64,000 bases of DNA from NCBI GenBank assembly GCA_032433765.1, contig JAVIAB010000102.1, positions 14,685,358 through 14,749,357 of the forward strand, written 5' to 3'. The position numbers were made by a program, and so were the translations under genes. Every line of letters starts with the position of its first letter. The stretch's first letter is position 1. Source of the DNA: Megaustenia siamemsis. Taxonomy: Eukaryota; Mollusca; Gastropoda; Stylommatophora; Ariophantidae. Below the pieces are notes generated by a model. It made no database searches. It was not told where the DNA came from and saw nothing but the letters and a program-made list of their open reading frames with translations. Positions 57,728 through 64,000 of this stretch are shown here, piece by piece.

Positions 57728-58016
57728 AGGCTTTCAACTAAGTAAAAGTAAGTAAAGAGCCCGCCACGCCAAGTGGTGTATAGGGAATATGGTGTTAGTG
57801 ACCATATATTTTACAGACCTTCGGCACATGATTTTTGGGGTAATGTGGTCGGTATTATGCCCGTGCCACTTTACTTTCCCAGAAAAAAATCCGGTACCCA
57901 TTAAAGGCTGGGTGAACCCGGAAGCAGTCGGTTGGGATCGAACCCTACCTCTTGTCCTTTGTAGTCCAGTTCACTAACCACTGAGCCATCGGGGCTCCCA
58001 GGCTTTCAACTAAGTA
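57728..58016 (-). mobile_element. SINE-1 full-length copy with 17-bp TSD
   Basis: Body 57745-57999 on the minus strand, starting GGGAGCCCCGATGGCTCAGT with A box TGGCTCAGTGGTTAGTGAAC and B box AGGGTTCGATCCC. It then shows GGGTTCACCCAGCC, GGTACCGGATTTTTTTCTGG, ACCGACCACATTACCCCAAA and ends GGGCTCTTTACTTACTTTT. The exact 17-bp TSD AGGCTTTCAACTAAGTA at 57728-57744 and 58000-58016 is the longest in the window. The intact boxes and long TSD suggest the youngest SINE-1 insertion here. Confidence 0.95.
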
Positions 58017-58017
58017 T

Positions 58018-58300
58018 AACTATATTCCAGCCAACATAACATATTGCAAGTGTTCCCTCATCACATTATGACTAAAACGTGATGATTGTTTGCTCATGAT
58101 GTTGGATATAAACTCTCTTTTTGCTTTGTTCTCTTTAAGAACATCACTATTACTCTTTTAGCTGTCCATAGTTTTCCCAACATTCTTCTGTACAACCATA
58201 TTTCTATGGCAGTCAACAATTTCAGTGTCTGTTGTTGGAGTTCATGATTCACATCCAAATGTTTAAACTATCTTCACACACAACCATATATAGTAGTAAG
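58018..58300 (-). mobile_element. RTE-b LINE fragment, 5' part (split)
   Basis: Continuation of the element seen at 56850-57016. Plus-strand landmarks collinear with the copies at 23438 and 31374: AAACGTGATGATTGTTTGCT, ATAAACTCTCTTTTTGCTTT, TTAGCTGTCCATAGTTTTCC, AACATTCTTCTGTACAACCA, TATTTCTATGG and TTGTTGTACATCAACCATTT. The frame is destroyed. Confidence 0.75.
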
Positions 58301-58399
58301 GCCAGCGGACAGAAAGGAATTACAGCAATTGTTGTACATCAACCATTTGAGGTTAAAGGAACAGGCAAATAATTGCAATTCTGCGGTAAAGCTGGTAGC

Positions 58400-58640
58400 A
58401 AGTTGGTACCTTCACCAATTTATCAAGTTACCTTTCACCAACTTACCGACTGCCCCCTTTCACCAACTTACCGACTGCCCCCTTTCACCAACTTACCGAC
58501 TGCCCCCTTTTACCAATCTAAAAGCAATGTCACCTTTCACAAATTTACCAACATTACCTTTCACCTTCTACCGATAAAGTTAACCTTCACCAATCTACAA
58601 CAAAGCCACTTTTCACCAATCTATATATAGGTTAACATTG
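58400..58640. repeat. Left block of the 25-bp minisatellite
   Basis: Irregular units of CTTTCACCAACTTACCGACT GCCCC and related CTTTCACCAATCTAC forms. The order of variants here is repeated at about 63,500-63,700, on the far side of the 30-bp array B. Confidence 0.85.
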
Positions 58641-58734
58641 TTTCGGGTATTTAAACTCATTGATCTTTTTTAATACTGTTTCACTTACTTTAATTGTGAA
58701 ATTAGAATGTGTAATACTCTTTCTACTGACCTAT
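58641..58734. other. Unique spacer, no feature recognised
   Basis: Short non-repetitive stretch between the 25-bp block and array B. Confidence 0.4.
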
Positions 58735-59040
58735 TATCCTCTACCCGTCTACCAACAACTTTATCCATTCCTACCTGTCTACCAACAACTTTATCTATTC
58801 CTACCTGTCTACCAACAACTTTATCTATTTCTACCTGTCTACCAACAACTTTACTTATTCATACCTGTCTACCAACAACTTTATTTATTCCTACCTGTCT
58901 ATGAACAATTTATCTATTTCTACCTGTCTACCAACAACTTTATCTATTCCCACCCCTCTAACAACTTTATCTATTCCTACCCGTCTACCAACAACTTTAT
59001 CTATTCCTACCAGTCTACCAACAACTTTATCTATTCCTAC

Positions 59041-60232
59041 TTGTCTACCAAAACTTTATCTATTCCTACCTGTCTACCAACTTTATCTATTCCTACCTGT
59101 CTACCAACTTTATCTATTCCTACCTGTCTACCAACTTTATCTATTCCTACCTGTCTACCAACAACTTTATCTATTCCCACCCCTCTACCTACAACTTTAT
59201 CTATTCCCACCCCTCTACCTGTCTACCAACTTTATCTATTCCCACCCCTCTACCTACAATTTTATCTATTCCCACCTGTCTACCAACAACTTTATCTATT
59301 TCCACCCCTCTACCTACAACTTTATCTATTCCGACCCCTCTACCTACAATTTTATCTATTCCCACCTGTCTACCAACAACTTTATCTGTTCCTACCTGTC
59401 TACCAACTTTATCTATTCCTACCTGTCTACCAACAACTTCATCTATTCCTACCTGTCTACCAACAACTTTATCCATTCCTACCTGTCTACCAACAACTTT
59501 ATCTATTCCTACCTGTCAACCAACAACTTTATCTATTCCCACCCCTCTACCAACAACTTTATCTATTCCCACCCCTCTACCAACAACTTTATCTATTCCC
59601 ACCTGTATACCAACAACTTTATCTATTCCCACCCCTCTACCAACAACTTTATCTATTCCCACCCCTCTACCAACAACTTTATCTATTCCCACATGTCTAC
59701 CAATAACTTTATTAATTCCTACCTGTCTACCAACAACTTTATCTATTCCCACATGTCTACCAACAACTTTATCAATTCCTACCTGTCTACCAACAACTTT
59801 ATCTATTCCCACCTGTCTACCAACAACTTTATCTATTCCCACCTGTCTACCAACAACTTTATCAATTCCTACCTGTCTACCAACAACTTTATCTATTCCC
59901 ACCTGTCTACCAACAACTTTATCTATTCCCACCTGTCTACCAACAACTTTATCTATTCCTACCTGTCTACCAACAACTGTATCTATTCCCACCTGTCTAC
60001 CAACAACTGTATCTATTCCCACCTGTCTACCAACAACTTTATCTATTCCTACCTGTCTACCAACAACTTTATCTATTCCCACCCATCTACCAACAACTTT
60101 ATCTATTCCTACCTGTCTACCAACAACTTTATCTATTCCCACCCCTCTACCAAAAACTTTATCTATTTCCACCCCTCTACCAACAACTTTATCTATTCCC
60201 ACATGTCTACCAACAACTTTATCTATTCCTAC
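59041..60232. repeat. Copy 1 of a 1,192-bp tandem duplication in array B
   Basis: Begins TTGTCTACCAAAACTTTATC. Rare variants match copy 2 at a constant +1,192 bp: TTGTCTACCAAAACT at 59041/60233, CAATAACTTTATTAATTCC at 59701/60893 and CTCTACCAAAAACTT near 60,134/61,326. Confidence 0.93.
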
Positions 60233-61424
60233 TTGTCTACCAAAACTTTATCTATTCCTACCTGTCTACCAACTTTATCTATTCCTACCTGTCTACCAAC
60301 TTTATCTATTCCTACCTGTCTACCAACTTTATCTATTCCTACCTGTCTACCAACAACTTTATCTATTCCCACCCCTCTACCTACAACTTTATCTATTCCC
60401 ACCCCTCTACCTGTCTACCAACTTTATCTATTCCCACCCCTCTACCTACAATTTTATCTATTCCCACCTGTCTACCAACAACTTTATCTATTTCCACCCC
60501 TCTACCTACAACTTTATCTATTCCGACCCCTCTACCTACAATTTTATCTATTCCCACCTGTCTACCAACAACTTTATCTGTTCCTACCTGTCTACCAACT
60601 TTATCTATTCCTACCTGTCTACCAACAACTTCATCTATTCCTACCTGTCTACCAACAACTTTATCCATTCCTACCTGTCTACCAACAACTTTATCTATTC
60701 CTACCTGTCAACCAACAACTTTATCTATTCCCACCCCTCTACCAACAACTTTATCTATTCCCACCCCTCTACCAACAACTTTATCTATTCCCACCTGTAT
60801 ACCAACAACTTTATCTATTCCCACCCCTCTACCAACAACTTTATCTATTCCCACCCCTCTACCAACAACTTTATCTATTCCCACATGTCTACCAATAACT
60901 TTATTAATTCCTACCTGTCTACCAACAACTTTATCTATTCCCACATGTCTACCAACAACTTTATCAATTCCTACCTGTCTACCAACAACTTTATCTATTC
61001 CCACCTGTCTACCAACAACTTTATCTATTCCCACCTGTCTACCAACAACTTTATCAATTCCTACCTGTCTACCAACAACTTTATCTATTCCCACCTGTCT
61101 ACCAACAACTTTATCTATTCCCACCTGTCTACCAACAACTTTATCTATTCCTACCTGTCTACCAACAACTGTATCTATTCCCACCTGTCTACCAACAACT
61201 GTATCTATTCCCACCTGTCTACCAACAACTTTATCTATTCCTAGCCCTCTACCAACAACTTTATCTATTCCCACCCATCTACCAACAACTTTATCTATTC
61301 CTACCTGTCTACCAACAACTTTATCTATTCCCACCCCTCTACCAAAAACTTTATCTATTTCCACCCCTCTACCAACAACTTTATCTATTCCCACATGTCT
61401 ACCAACAACTTTATCTATTCCTAC
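60233..61424. repeat. Copy 2 of the 1,192-bp tandem duplication in array B
   Basis: Near-identical to copy 1. One private difference is visible near 61,241 (CCTAGCCCTCTACC, where copy 1 has CCTACCTGTCTACC near 60,049). After about 61,424 the order of variants no longer follows copy 1. Confidence 0.92.
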
Positions 61425-62440
61425 CTGTCTACCAATAACTTTATCTATTCCTACCTGTCTACCAACAACTTTATCTATTCCTACCTGTCTACCAATAACT
61501 TTATTTATTCCTACCTGTCTACCAACAACTTTATCTATTCCCACATGTCTACCAACAACTTAATCTATTCCCACCCCTCTACCAACAACTTTATCTATTC
61601 CCACCCCTCTACCAACAACTTTATCTATTCCCACATGTCTACCAACAACTTTATCTATTCCTACCTGTCTACCAGCAACTTAATCTATTCCCACATGTCT
61701 ACCAACAACTTTATCTATTCCTACATGTCTACCAACAACTTTATCTATTCCTACCTGTCTACCAACAACTTTATCTATTCCTACCTGTCTACCAACAACT
61801 TTATCTATTCCCACATGTCTACCAACAACTTAATCTATTCCCACCCCTCTACCAACAACTTTATCTGTTCCCACCCCTCTTCCAACAACTTTATCTATTT
61901 CCACCTGTTTACCAACAACTTTATCTATTCCCACCCCTCTACCAACAACTTTATCTATTTCCACCTGTTTACTAACAACTTTATCTATTGCCACCCCTCT
62001 ACCAACAACTTTATCTATTCTCACCCTTCTACCAACAACTTTATCTATTTCCACCCGTCTACCAACAACTTTATCTATTCCCACCCCTCTACAACAACTT
62101 TATCTATTCTCACCCTTCTACCAACAACTTTATCTATTTCCACCTGTTTACCAACAACTTTATCTATTCCCACCTGTCTACCAACAACTTTATCTACTCC
62201 CACCCTTCTACCTAAAACTTTATCTATTCCCACCCTTCTACCAACAACTTTATCTGTTCCTACCTGTCTACCAACAACTTTATCTATTTCCATCTGTCTA
62301 CCAACAACTTTATCTTTTCCCACCTGTCTACCAACAACTTTATCTATTCCCACCTGTCTACCAACAACTTTATCTATTCCCACCCTTCTACCAACAACTT
62401 TATCTATTCCCACCTGTCTACTAACAAGTGTGTCTACACC

Positions 62441-64000
62441 AACCTGCTTACCTATCCACCTATCTGTCAAGAAATGTACATGTGACAACCTATCTACAAA
62501 AACTTACGTTTTCCCATCTGTGATTCACACAATTACCTTTTCCCACCTGTTAACCAATACATTAAAATTATTAAACCAGTCTACCAATAAAATGACCTCT
62601 CACCAATCTACCAACATAGTCACTGTTTCACCAATCTACGAATAAAATGTGCATTTCACCAATCTACGATTAAAATGTGCATTTCACCAATCTACTAAGA
62701 AAGTCACTTTTCAGTGATCTAGCAACAAAGTCACCAATCTACCAACACTACCATTTCACTATCTACCAACAATATTAACTTTCACCAATCTACCAACACT
62801 ACCATTTCACTATCTACCAACAATATTAACTTTCACCAATCTACCAACACTACCATTTCACGTATCTACCAACAATATTAACTTTCACCAATCTACCAAC
62901 AATACCATTTGACTAATCTACCAACAATATTAACTTTCACCAATCTACCAACACTACCATTTGACTAATCTACCAACACTACCATTTCACGTATCTACCA
63001 ACAATATTAACTTTCACCAATCTACCAACAATACCATTTGACTAATCTACCAACACTACCATTTCACGTATCTACCAACAATATTAACTTTCACCAATCT
63101 ACCAACAATACCATTTGACTAATCTACCAACAATATTAACTTTCACCAATCTACCAACAATACCATTTGACTAATCTACCAACAATACCATTTCACTATC
63201 TACCAACAATATTAACTTTCACCAATCTACCAACACTACCATTTGACTAATCTACCAACAATATTAACTTTCACCAATCTACCAACACTACCATTTCACT
63301 AATCTACCAACACTATTAACTTTCACCAATCTACCAACAAAGTTGGCTTTCACCAGTCTACAGTCACCTTTCACCAATCTACAAAGTAGCCTTTCACCAG
63401 TCTACCAAGTTACCTTTCACCAATATACAAATAATGTTACTTTTCACTAATAAAGTCACCTTTCACAAATCTAAAGTCATGTTTTGCCAATATATGAACA
63501 GTCCCATAACCAATTTATCAAATTACCTTTCACCAACCTACCAACTGCCCCCTTTCACCAATCTAAGAGCAATGTCACCTTTCACCAATTTACCAACGTT
63601 ACCTTTCACTAATCTATCAATAAAGTTACCCTTCACAAATCAACAATGTCACCTTTCGTCAATCTGCTAACAAAGTCACCTTTCACAATCTACCAACAAT
63701 CACCTTTCACCAATCTACAAAGAAAATCACCTTTCACAATCTACCAACAGTCACCTGTCACCAATCTACCAACAAAGTCACCTGTCACTAATCTACCAAG
63801 AAAGTCACATAATCTACCAACAAAGTTATCTTTTACCAATCTACCAATAGTCACCTTTCACCAATCTACCAACAATCACCGTTCACCAATCTACCAACAA
63901 TTATCTTTCACCAATCTACCAACAATCACCTTTCATCAATCTACCAACAATCACCTTTCATCAATCTACCAACAATCACCTTTCATAAATCTACCAACAA
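62441..64000. repeat. 25-bp minisatellite with mixed units, to the window edge
   Basis: Units share the core TCACCAATCTACCAACAA, combined with spacers AGTCACCTT, TATTAACTT or TACCATTT. At 62,740-63,330 a compound unit of about 50 bp (TACCATTTCACTATCTACCA, then ACAATATTAACTTTCACCAA) is repeated. From 63,650 the unit becomes about 25 bp, TCACCTTTCACCAATCTACC AACAA. The array continues beyond the window. Open frames are incidental. Confidence 0.92.

Larger units (their letters stand above)
58735..62440. repeat. 30-bp minisatellite B, about 124 copies
   Basis: Array of TCTACCAACAACTTTATCTA TTCCTACCTG with frequent variants CCCACCCCTCTACC, CCCACATGTCTACC and shortened monomers lacking CAA (ACCAACTTTATC). 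Because 30 is divisible by 3, frames of up to 665 codons on the plus strand (YNNFIYSHLST-type peptide) and 278 on the minus strand (GRQVGIDKVV-type peptide) stay open at the same time, so neither is a credible gene. Contains an internal 1,192-bp duplication. Confidence 0.96.

Noticed and set aside
58901..60898. 665-codon plus-strand open frame (YNNFIYSHLST-type repeats)
   Set aside because: Lies wholly within a 30-bp tandem array; the opposite strand and other plus frames are open over the same region, monomer losses shift the frame, and there is no unique sequence or domain.

Overview
The window is AT-rich metazoan DNA with no host gene I can support. It consists of tandem-repeat arrays, non-LTR retrotransposon (LINE) sequence and tRNA-derived or other short dispersed elements. 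RTE-type LINEs with (TGA)n tails, tRNA-headed SINEs and very abundant minisatellites suggest an invertebrate, most likely a mollusc (cephalopod or gastropod). That placement is inference from repeat style; I recognise no species-diagnostic gene.

Layout. 1-345: 42-bp minisatellite. 733-1091: SINE-2. 1136-18110: about 17 kb of an 81-bp satellite, roughly 210 monomers, with an internal 6,075-bp (75-monomer) tandem duplication and a sharp switch to a second monomer subfamily near 14,986. 18.6-23 kb: three more minisatellites (about 46, 57 and 47 bp) and a short RTE fragment with target-site duplications (TSDs). 23.4-32.2 kb: 5'-truncated LINE fragments of several families, a 40-bp array split by a LINE insertion, a 38-bp array and a SINE-4 copy. 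33-40 kb: a 36-bp array, SINE-3, an unnamed dispersed repeat (DR-5), truncated SINE-1 copies and decayed LINE tails. 40,736-44,119: an apparently complete RTE element (RTE-a) on the minus strand with an uninterrupted 1,020-codon endonuclease/reverse-transcriptase ORF, the only convincing protein-coding gene. 45.5-46.4 kb: a pyrimidine-rich 38-bp array. 47-52.4 kb: SINEs and LINE fragments. 53.4-56.8 kb: a 30-bp array split by SINE-2. 56.85-58.3 kb: a nested region in which an RTE-b fragment contains a minisatellite grown from its own sequence, a DR-5 copy and a SINE-1 copy. 58.4-64 kb: a 25-bp array enclosing a second 30-bp array with a 1,192-bp internal duplication.

How the parts relate. RTE-a encodes the enzymes (APE-like endonuclease and reverse transcriptase) of the kind that generate the truncated, TSD-flanked LINE and SINE copies elsewhere. 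Family names (RTE-a, RTE-b, LINE-c, LINE-d, SINE-1 to SINE-4, DR-5) are local labels for this window. Most long open frames here are by-products of repeat units divisible by three (42, 57, 36, 30 bp) or of stop-poor repeats, and are not proposed as genes. Spliced host exons cannot be excluded in the unique stretches, but none is recognisable by eye.
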